The translations under genes were made by a program, and so were the position numbers. A DNA stretch of 64,000 nucleotides from Aureobasidium sp. EXF-3400 (lineage: Eukaryota; Ascomycota; Dothideomycetes; Dothideales; Saccotheciaceae): positions 1-64,000 of the forward strand of contig SWBL01000195.1 of assembly GCA_024195585.1 (NCBI GenBank), read 5' to 3'. Within the stretch, counting starts at the first letter, position 1; each line of letters starts with the position of its first letter. The notes below the pieces were generated by a model. That model did no database searches. It saw only the letters and a program-made list of their open reading frames with translations, and was not told the origin of the DNA. Below are positions 1-10,772 of this stretch, one piece after another.

Positions 1-60
1 CTAACATATACTCATTCACAGACCCAATGATCGAGAGGGAGAGAAGATACTCGCACTTGA

Positions 61-2225
61 TCAACGTACCGAGCTGGTCTGTCTCTCAAACTCTTTCGGC
101 CTCCTTTCCGAATCGTCCTGTAATCTGAGTTGTTCCAGACGCAGTGGATCCGTATCGTCCGTGCGTGCGGGTGTGGCGCTCTGTGCGGTACTTGGGTTGA
201 CAATGGCTGATGGAGGAAGACCACTCTTCATCGACTGAGCAAGAGAAGCAAGTCTGTCCCATTTTTCTTGTCTGGCCTTCTTGACTTCGGGTGCGTTGTT
301 CTGTTGCTCGGTGTAGTCGTGGGAACAGTCGTCAAACAGCTGGGGGTTAACCTCCATGAACAATTTCATAGCGTTGTATACCATTCCGTGGATTGTTCTG
401 TGGTATATTAGCCAAAAGGATCACACTAAGGTGTCAAACAACCACATACCTGTTCCAATGCCCCTTCGAGTTTTCGTAGAGAGGAGCGAACATTATCGGT
501 AGGATGACATCTACGTTGTCGCTGACAAGGTTGCAGAAGTACTCGTTGTTCCAGAAGTATAGAGCGCGTTCGGCGACCTGTAGATTCGTTAGAGTTGGTC
601 TTGGTAAAGATTGTAAGAATAAGCATACCTGGAAGTGAGGGCTGGCCACAGATTTGGCAAGTTGACTGAACAGAGCTTCTTGAACCTTTGCAAACTCGGC
701 AGGATCCATAACCTCGAAAATGTCCTCGACCTCGTTCAAGAACATGACTTCTTTGGTGCTGTTGACCTTGGGCCAGTAACGCAAGAGACCAAGCACAACC
801 TCCTCGGTCAAAGCAGCATCTTTCTCCAAGAACTGGACAATGCAGTATGCGAGTTGTGGGTGGTACATGCTGAGACTCTTTACTTTGTGCAGAGGGATGA
901 GAACGCGGGTCAGGAAGAGCTTGTGTTCCTCCTTGAGGGGTAGAGCGAAACCGTTAATAATGGAGCCGAGTATTTCAAGAAGCTCAGCAATTCCGTTGAA
1001 GCGCTCAGTCTCGTAGATGAATTGGAAGAAGACGTTGTTGATTGAGCGTCTGATGAATGATCTCAAGTTGAGGAACTTGCCATATATGCGGTGGAGAGTC
1101 GTCTTGAGGAAATCGCGTTCGCGAGGGTCTTCTGAGTCGAACAAATCGAGCAATGCGAGGACAAAGCTGTGGTCAATGTATTGCTTGGCGTAGTTTGTGT
1201 TGAAATCGGGACTCTCAATGAAACGGAGGAAGAACTCGTAAACCACTTGAATATGGGGCCAGGCGACTTCAAGAACTGGTTCATCTTCTTCGGGGTCGAA
1301 AGCATCGCCCTGAGGGTTCATGGGAGGAGGAATTGGACGGAACAGGTTCTTGCTGAACATCTCGACGACTCTGGGGTACATTGGCTCGGAGATGACCTGG
1401 CGGTTTTGAGCAACGTAGTCGAGCAACTCGTGGAGCGCAAGGCGCTTGATTTCCTTGGACTTCATATCGGCGCTTGCATCGTTGAAATCAAAGATGATGT
1501 TACACTGATCGAGTTTCTGCATAAAGAGCTCCTGGCGTCTGTTAGGAGGGACCTCGTGGAAGCCGGGCAGCTTTTCCAGCTCGCGCTGTCTCTGATCTGA
1601 AATGTCGAATCTTGACGAATGTTGGCGCTTGGGAGTGCGCACGCCCTCGGGCACTGTATCTTTGGGGGTGGCCTGCAGTCTGTCGAAAAGCAGCGACTTT
1701 TGGCCAGCCTTTGGTGGGGCAAGGTCGTGAGGCATGGTTTCGGCGGCGCCGGGAGGAGGAACATGCTGGAACAAGTCAGTAAATAGGAGCAGCATGTAAT
1801 GCGAAAGGGCCTTCACTTACGGGAGCGCTTGGGCTGATGACGACACTAGGGTTCACGCCCTGCTGATTATAGCGATTGGGACTTTGAGTGCCGTTAGCAC
1901 CCTGGTTCTGCTGAAGGTATTGGTGTTGCGACATGGCGGGCTGCTGCTGGACTGTTGGGATGGCATCGCTGGATGTTTTGCGGGTGTCGGCGAGATTTTG
2001 GGTCGAGGACGAGGGGGTGCCGGCGGGCGACTGGGCTGCGGCGCCGTGAGGAGAAGCAGTGCCGGATGGCTGTTCTTTGCTCGCTTTCTTTGAAATCTTG
2101 TTGCTATCCTTAGCTCGCGAGAGCTGCTCATGCTGAGGTCGTTAGCCATGGTGTGTCTTGGCGGGAGTTGATGAATGTAGCTGAGGGGGATTGCCTACCA
2201 CGCGCTGTCTGAATCCCTTCATCAT
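61..2225 (-). CDS. RTS1: PP2A regulatory subunit B56 (B') family
   Basis: Regulatory B' subunit of protein phosphatase 2A; it directs the heterotrimer to substrates in stress signalling, cytokinesis and centromere cohesion. The conserved B56 HEAT-repeat core is clear, starting near [17 protein letters not shown] and ending near [15 protein letters not shown]. Model: exons 2225-2199, 2108-1821, 1765-629, 577-450 and 397-61; introns 2109-2198, 1766-1820, 578-628 and 398-449; about 638 aa. The start gives MMKGFRQRV, the usual N-terminus of fungal B56 proteins; either of two adjacent ATGs (2225 or 2222) could be used. Residues about 10-120 are Gln/Ser/Pro-rich and probably disordered. The intron at 578-628 is 51 nt and in frame, so unspliced reading adds 17 residues inside the [17 protein letters not shown] block, which is continuous in the family. 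Divergent from the TFIIIC gene. The gene symbol is by homology to yeast. Confidence 0.93.
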
Positions 2226-2853
2226 GGGTGGTGACAAGAGTGAAAGTAGTGGCCCTCGGCCTGGAAACTTCCCGCGTCGTCACGGTATCGAAGGAGTGGT
2301 TGCGTGGTGGACGAAGCGCTGAGGTGTTGGTGGCTGAGGGTGGTCTGCAGGGGATGATGATGGCAGCGTGTCGGATTGCTAGACGTCGGTGCTAGGACAC
2401 GGCACGGGTGTCGGACAAAGTACCGAGCTTCACCAGGTACTAGGGCTGCAGAGGCTCTGGGATTGGATGGCTGATAGGAGAGTGGTGAACAATGGCTTGT
2501 CTTGTTTGAAGCAGGACAATTGCACCTAGCTATGGTCGATGGTTGTTGACGCTTCCAAGTCCCTACCAACCAGCACGGTTTAGGTTCAGTCTTGGCAGCC
2601 CCGCTGGCGCGCCAATTTATCATTTATCAGACCGAATGCCACTCCCGCCGCAACAGATCCGTTTGCAAATCTCCTTCGCCAGTAACACTCGTATTGCGCG
2701 TTTCAGTGTCGCGTGCTGTATCAGCGTCCTGACTTGCTTGCACATTGCACAATACTCTTACTGCCGTCACTGTACTGTCGAGTTCAACTCTCCACTTTCA
2801 ACAACGAGTCAGGCCGACCGCATGTCCTTTCCCAAAACACAACCCAATCTATC
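2226..2853. promoter_or_regulatory. Divergent intergenic region, B56 / TFIIIC genes
   Basis: About 630 bases between two divergent start codons, so it should hold both promoters and both 5' leaders. The open frames inside it have no recognisable content. I see no clear TATA box or repeat. Confidence 0.5.
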
Positions 2854-4718
2854 ATGACCGATCAACGGCCAGATCCGGCCTCCAACCGCCATCAATTGGC
2901 TGACTGGTTGACCGTGTCTTCCGACAGAGTCGTCACTGTAGAGCACCCGTCTATCGTGAGGGATATTGACAGAGGTTTGCTTTCTCTTGGCGGAGAACAT
3001 CACATCAAACATGTAGGTCGAATGTTTTCCTTCAACCTATCTTGCCATGTCATCTGATCGACTTGCTATGATAGCTGCTTGCTCCTGCTGGCCAGACACT
3101 ATCTGTCGGCCTGTCGTTGCGTCCACATGATCCCCTCGTCAAAAAGCTCGTATCGAAGGAGATGCCTGTTCAAAACGTCCTGCTTCGCGTGACTGTCCCA
3201 AAACGAACAGGTCGTAAACGAAAGCGAGGTTCTAACCATCCTTTCGAATTTCATGGTGATAGAGACGAGACATCAGAGAATGATGCTGAACATGCTACGA
3301 CGATTCCCATGACCGCCGAACAGCTACGACGTCGACTTGTTGACAACATGGACACATACACCACTCAGCCTGTTGCGACCATCAAGCAAACCCACAGATT
3401 CCGTGCTCTGCCAGATTTCCAGCTACGAGCTGGCTCGCAGCCAGTCATGAAGCAGATTGGCAAAACCCTTGTCAATCCTACCTGTAAGTCCTATCTTTCC
3501 ATCCAAACTTCGCAATCATGACCTAATGTAAACAGTATCGAGCATCAAAAGCTTCAAAGTTGACATGACTCCTGGCCGACCTACCGACGAAGAGCTCATT
3601 GCACCTCCTAACTTTACCTCGTTCGAGCAGTCTTTGAACTATCTCTACAAGCAGAACCCTGGTGTCACCCATGTGACGGACGAAAAGGGTCGTGTAAAGA
3701 CTGTCAATACGCAAGCTGCAAAGAAGCGCCAAGTTGTGTCGGTAGCTCACGACGTCAAAAACGTGCCCACGAAGCCACCTAAAGGTCTCATGGCCATCGA
3801 GAAGCAGTCTGAAGCCCTTCAGCAATGTGTCAAGAACCTGCTGGAACTTGTCGAGACCAGACCCGCAGTCACTCGGCGCGTGGCCTGCAATCTCGTTGAT
3901 TGGGGCAACGAGGCACTCTTCAAGGAAGCTACGCAATATGTGGGATACAGCTTCAAGTCTGGTCCCTTCCGCGACACACTCGTCAAATACGGCCTCGATC
4001 CTCGCGCCGACCCAAAGTACCGTTGCTATCAGACTTTCTCCTTCCAGCTTGTAGCAAAAGACAAGGTCGTTGCTGCAGCCAAGAAGATGCGAGACGGAAA
4101 GAACCAGTGGATCAGAAGTGATCGTTACAAGAAAGACGAAGAGCCTTCACATGTCTTCGATGGCAAAAGCATGACCACCAACGGAAAGACATGGCAGGTC
4201 TGCGATATCAAGGAGCCTGTCCTTGCAGGTCTACTAGCGACCGAAAACCTACGACCCGAATTCGATGTATGTTTCCATTCCTCTTCTCTTAACACGGACG
4301 CTCTAACCTTTATTAGCCTGTGAACTATGGCTGGTATCTCAACGGTACGGTTGCCAAAGCACGTATCATTATGCGAGACATGATTGGTATGATGCTCTCT
4401 GGGCAAGCCCCTGACACGGCATCGTACGAGACTGTATCCAGTATACCAGATGAGATCGACAAAACAACCTATCCGCAAACCTATTTCGAGAGAAGTGCTC
4501 ACCCCGAAAAAGTGATGCAGCTCTCGGGAGAAATCAGAAACTTGGTAAAGACAGATATTGCTCAAAGAGTCAGGGATAAGTTTAGAGGCGAAGGAGAAGT
4601 GTATGGCGAGACTACGCAAGGTGGTGCAGAAGACGATGATGTTGAAGGAGATGGCATGGAAGACGACGGAGAGATAGAGGGGGATCTTGAAGACTTTGGA
4701 GGTGAAACAGAGGCTTAG
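2854..4718 (+). CDS. TFC1: Transcription factor TFIIIC subunit, tau95/GTF3C5 family
   Basis: DNA-binding subunit of TFIIIC, which recognises the A box of tRNA and other RNA polymerase III genes in the nucleus. The central part (ALPDFQLRAGS, QPVMKQIGKTL, then IAPPNFTSFEQSLNYLYKQNP) and the following block of about 140 residues match the Tau95/Sfc1 family; the tail is strongly acidic (Asp/Glu-rich), also a family feature. Exons 2854-3012, 3075-3483, 3536-4266 and 4317-4718; introns 3013-3074, 3484-3535 and 4267-4316; about 566 aa. The start at 2854 (MTDQRPDP) was chosen because upstream in-frame sequence has no conserved content and the ATG lies just after a typical leader. Divergent from the PP2A B56 gene. 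Confidence 0.88.
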
Positions 4719-5410
4719 TTCAGTGATCGAAGCAAGAACAGAAAGCAGGTACAAACGGTAAGATGAAGCCGTATTTGCGCTTCCATCGCCTCTTTTCACT
4801 TCTGCTCTGTTTGCATCCTTATCCCTCTTGGTGTGGTTGCTCACTGTCGAGTGAGCGAAAATCAACACAAACGCTTATCCACGAGGCAATTGTGGCAGCC
4901 ATTCTGACAAAACGCCACAGTTTCTTTCACTACCTACCTCATTCCGCCTACGTGACCCAAGTCCCTCTTGGCACACTCTGAACTACCTTCTTCACTCAGG
5001 CATGCGCACAGTGTGTCAAAGCGATACGCAGGAACTCCTCGCTATCAAAAGGCACAATAGTCTCCAGAACCGAGATGTGTGGAGAGAGAGCCCATATCTC
5101 GTCGTATCTCGGTGGACACTATTCCATTTCTCAGAAGTATTGTGCCTTTTGATAGACCCATTTTGTTACAGACCTGTGCGCATGGAGAGGAGAAACGAAA
5201 GAACGAAGTGATCCTCTGCTTCACTATCTGCGAGTCATTCTGATAACAAACAAGACTCGACTTCACTTGCAGTCGCGCCATCACCACGCATCCTCCGCCC
5301 TTGAAAGTCCATCACAACACATAGTCGTCGCCTGTTTTTCATTCAAGAACATCGCATCGACACACTCCATCACGCATCGTCAGGACGCGAGTCAACCCAC
5401 CGTCACCGCC
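4719..5410. promoter_or_regulatory. Intergenic region with a fold-back repeat
   Basis: Lies between two plus-strand genes: the 3' end of the TFIIIC gene and the F-box gene promoter and leader (pyrimidine-rich from about 5290). The only structured sequence I see is the inverted repeat at 5042-5155, listed separately. No gene seen. Confidence 0.5.
5042..5155. repeat. 114-bp inverted repeat (fold-back / MITE-like)
   Basis: The outer arms 5042-5059 and 5138-5155 are perfect 18-bp inverted copies (CTATCAAAAGGCACAATA and its complement). Pairing resumes inside: GTCTCCAGAACCGAGAT at 5060-5076 against ATCTCGGTGGACAC at 5106-5119, leaving a bulge of about 18 nt on the right arm. A related sequence lies at about 7407-7433 beyond the F-box gene. 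No clear target-site duplication is visible. It could be a small non-autonomous transposon or a structured element. Confidence 0.6.
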
Positions 5411-7015
5411 ATGGTGCGTAGAAACTCGGGTACTTGCTTTGGATAACACTAACACAATTTATAGGAGCCCCTTGATGGCGATCGCGGTTTGTCGCTGCCT
5501 AGCATGCCCACCGAGGTCCTTTCGACCATCGTCGACTTGGCCGGTCCTGATAATCTGCCAGCCTTGCGCCTCACCAATAAGCGCCTTTGCTCAGTGTCCG
5601 ACACACCCTTCGCGACCTTACACTTTACAGAGCGCAGGCATGTCCAATCCGCGCACAGCATGGATGCCCTTATCGACATCACGGCCCACCCTTTCTTCGG
5701 CAAATTCGTTAAGGCAGTCATCGTGAGCGGTTCTCGACCAAAGCTCCACGGAACTTCTTTCTCGATGAATGTTGTTCGACCTTGTAGTCGTTGTCTCCAG
5801 CAGGAGTCTTCTCATCTTTGCAACCATCTGGATCCCGAGCATATCGTTCTGGACATTGAGCAACTTCGCGGCAAACTTGATGAAGCATTTTCCAACATCA
5901 AACGCCACTCATCTTCGGTATTTGTTGGAGTCTGCGACAGAACGCGCACGTGCTATGGCTCTGCATCCTACAACTCGCATTGTCTCATGATCTCGGGAAT
6001 GTCTTGGATCTCGGACACAGATCTCGATGAACTGTCTGTTTGTGACCGATTCGTCGAGACTTACCAAGAGATCTTTCAAGCAGCTCAGGAGTCTGGATGT
6101 CGAGTTGAGGGCACCAAGCTCTATATCTACAACCGCACATATTCCAATTTCAAGCCTCGCCCATCAGAAATCCAAGACATATTAAGCCACGTTCTTCGTT
6201 CTCAGTCCGGAACTTCGAGCTTCGAATTGAGGTTGGATTTCAACGAAACAGACACACCTGAGTATCGCCTCAAATATGACCACAACACGGGTGAGCTTGA
6301 TATGTTCGGAATCGACTTCGAGTCGTGGCAGCTGGTAGATGATCTTCTAGATGAACATACTGATTTGGACGTCCCTCGTATGCTCAATCGGCTCTTGACC
6401 CGGCCGATGGTTCAAGTCACGATCAGAAACTCCTCGGTCGAAGAATTTGACTTTCTGAACATGGTTTGCAGTCCGGAGCTAGAGAAACTCACACTACAGA
6501 ACGTGGGCTTCTACACTGATCGCTTCGACACCAGCATCTGGAGCAGTTTTCTTGACCGACTTTCTCGTTCAACTCATTTGAAGTATCTAGAGATTTCATC
6601 GTGTCGGTACGAGTTCGAGGACATCAATACTGAGGGCGATAAGGTTCAGCTTTCAAGTGGTCTATACCAAGTCAATCACGAACTGAACTGGTGCGCACAG
6701 TTCTATCTAGCGCCTTGCGAAGATGGAGGAGAGGAGATAGTTCTGAGTGATCGAGAAGGCATCTCTACTCAAGTCAAGGCACTAGCAGATCGAGTGGCAC
6801 AGATGGAAGCCGACAAAATTGCTGAGATTGAAAGAGAGGGTTGGGTCCGCACTGACATCGTTGGATTCATCAAGAATTCCGACTCAGACAAGGACGCCGT
6901 TTCTGATAGAGATGGACATGGCAACGTTCAAGTCGGCGAGGATGACGAAAACGGAGATGCTCATGGCGAGAAAGGAGAAAACGGCGATCACGAGGAGCTC
7001 GAAGGCATGCACTGA
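5411..7015 (+). CDS. F-box protein, lineage-specific
   Basis: Probable substrate adaptor of an SCF ubiquitin ligase. The N-terminus (LPSMPTEVLSTIVDLAGPDNLPALRLTNKRLCSVS, in pieces) is a typical F-box; the remaining 450 residues match no domain I can name, apart from a possible short leucine-rich stretch around LEKLTLQNVGF and LKYLEISSCRYEF. The C-terminal 60 residues are very acidic and probably disordered. Model: a first exon consisting only of the ATG (5411-5413), intron 5414-5464 (GTGCGT...ATAG), second exon 5465-7015; about 517 aa. This start is preferred because it lies in a good context after a pyrimidine-rich leader and extends the same frame by 9 residues before the F-box. If the first intron is wrong, translation would begin at the Met of PSMPTEV, which cuts nothing important. 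Confidence 0.75.
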
Positions 7016-7635
7016 GCCGTTTGCAGTACCACCTGATACGCTCAAGGACGAGGTACAAGATCAAGAGCACACACAAGAGGAAGAAACATGTACAAAAGCC
7101 AGAAGAGATCTGGAAGGGAAGAAATTGAGGGCGAATGAACAAGAAAATTAATCCAGAGTCAGCTGCAAGAAACAGTATCAAAACAGCTTTACAATCACAT
7201 TTCTCCTCTCCTGTTCATTATTTTGAACTAAATTCCCGGTAAGACAGTGTACGAGTAGTTGCATTCAAAATCCAGTCAAGTTGGCTAAAACATACAATCA
7301 GCATAGCAGAGAGTTGACAATCGCAAAAATGCACGGTACCTTCGACAAACAGGACGCATCCACTGAGAGTTGTGGTTTCCTCGACTCTCTGTGGGTTTAT
7401 CTGCCATCTGGAAGCTATTGTGCCTTTCTGTAGCATCTAAGCGTGTGGGAGGAGATATGGGAGTATTACGCAAGCCCTAGAACAGGGTACAGTTGATGAG
7501 AACCAAAGTCTGAGACTTGGAAGTGCTGTAAGATGTGTATTCTGCAATCACAATTCTCGAGATATTCAAGGCAAAATATCTAATCACAAACGCCGACGCT
7601 ATGCAACGAGAACGAAAGAGTAAGCAAGAAGACTC
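7016..7635. other. Convergent 3' intergenic region
   Basis: Separates the 3' ends of the F-box gene and SRP54, so it holds both terminators and 3' UTRs. At about 7407-7433 it contains a sequence (CTGGAAGCTATTGTGCCTTT) related to the arm of the fold-back repeat at 5042-5155. No gene seen. Confidence 0.5.
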
Positions 7636-9338
7636 CTATCTTCTGCCACCACGACCGGCACCGGCACCACCTGCTCCTCCCATACCGCCCATTCCACCCA
7701 TACCTCCCATCATCTTCATCATGGCACCCATGTCCATGCCGCCAAGGTTAGGCATACCGCCACCACCGCCAGCGCCAGGAGCACCGCCTCCCATACCCAT
7801 ACTGCGCATCATAGCGCCGATATCCATGCCGCCGAGATTGGGCATGCCACCGCCCATGCCGCCGCCACCGGGAGCACCACCGCCTCTGCCGCCTCCCATA
7901 GACTGCAGACGCTTCTGCATAGCATTCATCTGCTGCTGGTTGTTCTTGCCACCCATAGCACCCTGAGCTTTCTGCATATTCTGCATACCGCCCTTGAATT
8001 TCTTGGCCATGCCGCCCATGACCTTTTGTTGGGAAAGCAGTTCTTCGACTTCGCGGACGCTGGTGCCACTGCCCTTTGCAACGCGCGTCATACGGGAAGG
8101 CTGGTCGACGAAGATTTTGCCGTCAGAGTCTAGTTCCTTTGTTGTCATGGAGTCGCAGATGTAGATCATGCGTTTGAGCTTCATGCTGCCTTCGTCGTCG
8201 TCCATTTGGCCCATGAGGCCGCTGAGACCGGGGATCATGCCTGCCATCTTGGACAGAGGGCCCATTTTCATGATGTTGTTGAACTGGTCGCGCAGATCGC
8301 GGATGGTGAATTGACCCTCGGCAATATGCTTCATGGTGTCCTTTTGATCGAGCTTCAAGCTTTGAACGTGCTCGACCAGGCCAGCCATATCGCCCATACC
8401 CAACAGCTTCGAGACGAAGGATTCGGGGTTGAATCTCTCGAGATCAAGCAAATGTTCACCGGTACCAATGAAGACAATGGGCGTGCCTGAAGCGGCAACA
8501 GCAGAGATAGCACCACCACCAGCGGCAGCACCATCGGTCTTTGTGATGATGATGGCTCCATAATCGGCGGTCTCCTTGAAAGCTCTAGACTGAGCTTCAG
8601 CAGCCTGACCGATGGAAGAATCGAGGACCATGATGGTCTGGTGCGGTGAGACAGCCTTCTGAATCTGGACCATCTCGTCGAAGAGATCCTGCTCCTGTCT
8701 GTGACGACCCGAAGTATCGACAATGATGATCTCGAACTTTTCCTTCTTAAACTTGTCGACACCTTCTCTGGCGACAATGACGGGGTCGGTCTGGGTCAGA
8801 CTACCATAGTAGGGGATCTTGGCCTTGGTGGCATTCTGCTTGAGCTGATCGAAGGCACCGGCACGGAAAGTATCGGCGCAAACCAGAGCAGTCTTGAAAC
8901 CTCTTGCTTGGTACCAGCGGGCGAGCTTAGTACAAGTGGTGGTCTTACCAGCACCCTGGAGACCGACGAACATAATAACGTTGGATTTGCCCTTCTTGGG
9001 TTGGTATGCGGGGGTGTGAGGATCAACGAGCTTGACGAGTTCATCAAAGACGGCCTATCGAAGAGTCAGTACTAGGACGAGGTACAGATCGAGGCAGGAA
9101 AAGTGACCTTTTGGATGATGCGCTTCTTGTTCACACCAGGAGCGAGCTCGTTGAAGTTGACCGACTTCTTGATGGAGTTTCTGAGACCAGCGACCAGCTT
9201 GATGTTGACATCTGACTCGACAAGGGCGTTGCAAATCTCCTTGATCATGGCCTCAAAGGCTTTTTCGTCCAAAGTGGCCGACCTGGTCAGGTCGTTGACG
9301 GCGGCATTGATGCGGCGTCCGAGGTTCTGCAAAACCAT
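7636..9338 (-). CDS. SRP54: Signal recognition particle 54 kDa subunit
   Basis: GTPase that binds signal sequences on the ribosome and, with the SRP receptor, delivers nascent chains to the ER. In order: helical N domain (from [14 protein letters not shown]), G domain with P-loop GLQGAGKTT near residue 95-100, DTSGRHRQ and [10 protein letters not shown], then a methionine-rich M domain. About 549 aa. Exons 9338-9108 and 9054-7636; intron 9055-9107 has an unusual GTCACT donor but joins IIQK to AVFDEL as expected for the family. The C-terminal 110 residues are Gly/Met-rich with a block [15 protein letters not shown] present twice. Convergent with the F-box gene and divergent from RRP15. Confidence 0.96.
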
Positions 9339-9645
9339 CCTGGCTAGTTGACTGCGATAAGATCGAGCCTAGTTGCTATGGTTCCAGTGGGGAGAGAGGG
9401 AGGTGGGAGGGGGCGTGAGCGGTCGTGTGCGCGAAAAGGTATGCGATGTGTGTGTCTTTGTGACAGAGAAGCAGCCAGAGCAGCACAAGATGGCAGCGCG
9501 AGCAATGGCGGGGCGAGTCGGCCAAAAAGTCCCCGGCCGAGCCGCAACTTCCCCACGTTTTGTTCTTTTCGAGCGCCAAAGTCGCGACAAAAAATCCCAG
9601 CGCCGTCTCAAACACTCTCATACACCACAACACACATCATTCACC
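9339..9645. promoter_or_regulatory. Divergent promoter region SRP54 / RRP15
   Basis: About 307 bases between start codons. An open frame continues upstream of the RRP15 ATG through this interval, but it codes for low-quality sequence and is best read as leader. This pairing puts a secretion GTPase and a ribosome-assembly factor on one intergenic region. Confidence 0.55.
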
Positions 9646-10677
9646 ATGGGTAACCCAAGCGCAAAGAGAAAGAGACCAGAGGGCATGGGCTACCGCAAGC
9701 CCAAGAAGCTCGTCAAGAAGTTCAAGAAGCAAAAGGCATACCACTCGGACAGCGAAGACGACGACCATGTTGAAACCACCACCACTACCACCACAACCGA
9801 GTTCACTCCCGTCAACATGGATGACTCGGACGACGAAGTCGAAGACGCCCCTGCTGTAGTAACAGCTCCCGTTCCCGCTCCTGAGCCCGTCATCGAGAAG
9901 AAAGTCACTGTTGTTGAGAAGAAAGCCACACCCAAGCCTGTTGCTCCTGCAAAGTCAGAGCCCGCACCCGCCGCAGTACAACCTAAGCTCAAGTCGGCCC
10001 TAAAACAATCAAAGAAGGTCGATCCGCCGTCAGAGAGCGAAGAGGATGATGAAGAGGAGGAAGAGGAAGATGATGAAGACGACCTTGAGGATCTCGATGC
10101 GCTGGACGATGAGGACCTAGACGACTCTGATCTGGAGGACGACGACGAGCTTGACTTGAGCGACGATGAAGAGGGCAAGCCGAAAAAGACACGCAAGCGC
10201 AACGATCCCACTGCCTTCGCCACATCCATGTCCAAGATTCTGGGCACCAAACTCACCACCTCAAAACGACAAGATCCCGTCCTGTCGAGGAGTGCTGCTG
10301 CGACCGCCGCTTCCAAGGAGTTGGCTGAGCAAAAGCTCGAGTTGAAGGCAAAGAGGAAGATGCATGCTGAGAAGAGAGAGGCGCTGGACAAGGGCCGTGT
10401 CAAGGATGTTTTGGGCCTCAACACACCAGACGTCAGCACCGCTGAGATTCAAGAGACCGAGAGAAGGTTGCAAAAGACTGCCCAGCGTGGTGTTGTCAAG
10501 CTCTTCAACGCTGTCCGCGCCGCCCAGGTGCAGGGAGAGACGGCCAGAAGCGAAGCAAAGAAGGAGGGTGTGATTGGTATCTCGCAGAGAGATGAGAGAG
10601 TGAGTGAGATGTCAAAGAAGGGCTTCCTTGACCTCATCGCCACTGGAGGAAAGAAGCCTGCTGCTGTAGAGGCTTGA
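9646..10677 (+). CDS. RRP15: Ribosomal RNA-processing protein 15
   Basis: Nucleolar factor of pre-60S particles needed for processing of 27S pre-rRNA. The first 50 residues are basic (MGNPSAKRKRPEGMGYRKPKK), followed by a long acidic low-complexity stretch (about residues 120-180, runs of Asp and Glu) and the Rrp15p domain (from PTAFATSMSKILGTKL to SEMSKKGFLDLI). Single exon, 343 aa. The open frame extends upstream to 9373, but the ATG at 9646 follows a CACC context and begins the conserved basic N-terminus. Confidence 0.9.
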   Translation: MGNPSAKRKRPEGMGYRKPKKLVKKFKKQKAYHSDSEDDDHVETTTTTTTTEFTPVNMDDSDDEVEDAPAVVTAPVPAPEPVIEKKVTVVEKKATPKPVAPAKSEPAPAAVQPKLKSALKQSKKVDPPSESEEDDEEEEEEDDEDDLEDLDALDDEDLDDSDLEDDDELDLSDDEEGKPKKTRKRNDPTAFATSMSKILGTKLTTSKRQDPVLSRSAAATAASKELAEQKLELKAKRKMHAEKREALDKGRVKDVLGLNTPDVSTAEIQETERRLQKTAQRGVVKLFNAVRAAQVQGETARSEAKKEGVIGISQRDERVSEMSKKGFLDLIATGGKKPAAVEA

Positions 10678-10772
10678 TTTAGATTTACGATACCCGCTCA
10701 TATTTCTTGTACATTGTCTTGATCAACATGCATTCATTGCTCGTGGGATGTCTATATACATTTCTCAAGTCT

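Noticed and set aside
434..1816. Methionine at 1816 as start of the B56 protein
   Set aside because: That Met lies in an intron; splicing links the core to the upstream MKGFRQRV N-terminus.
9690..10439. 249-codon minus-strand frame with Ser runs inside RRP15
   Set aside because: The Ser runs are the reverse complement of the Asp/Glu-rich stretch of RRP15.
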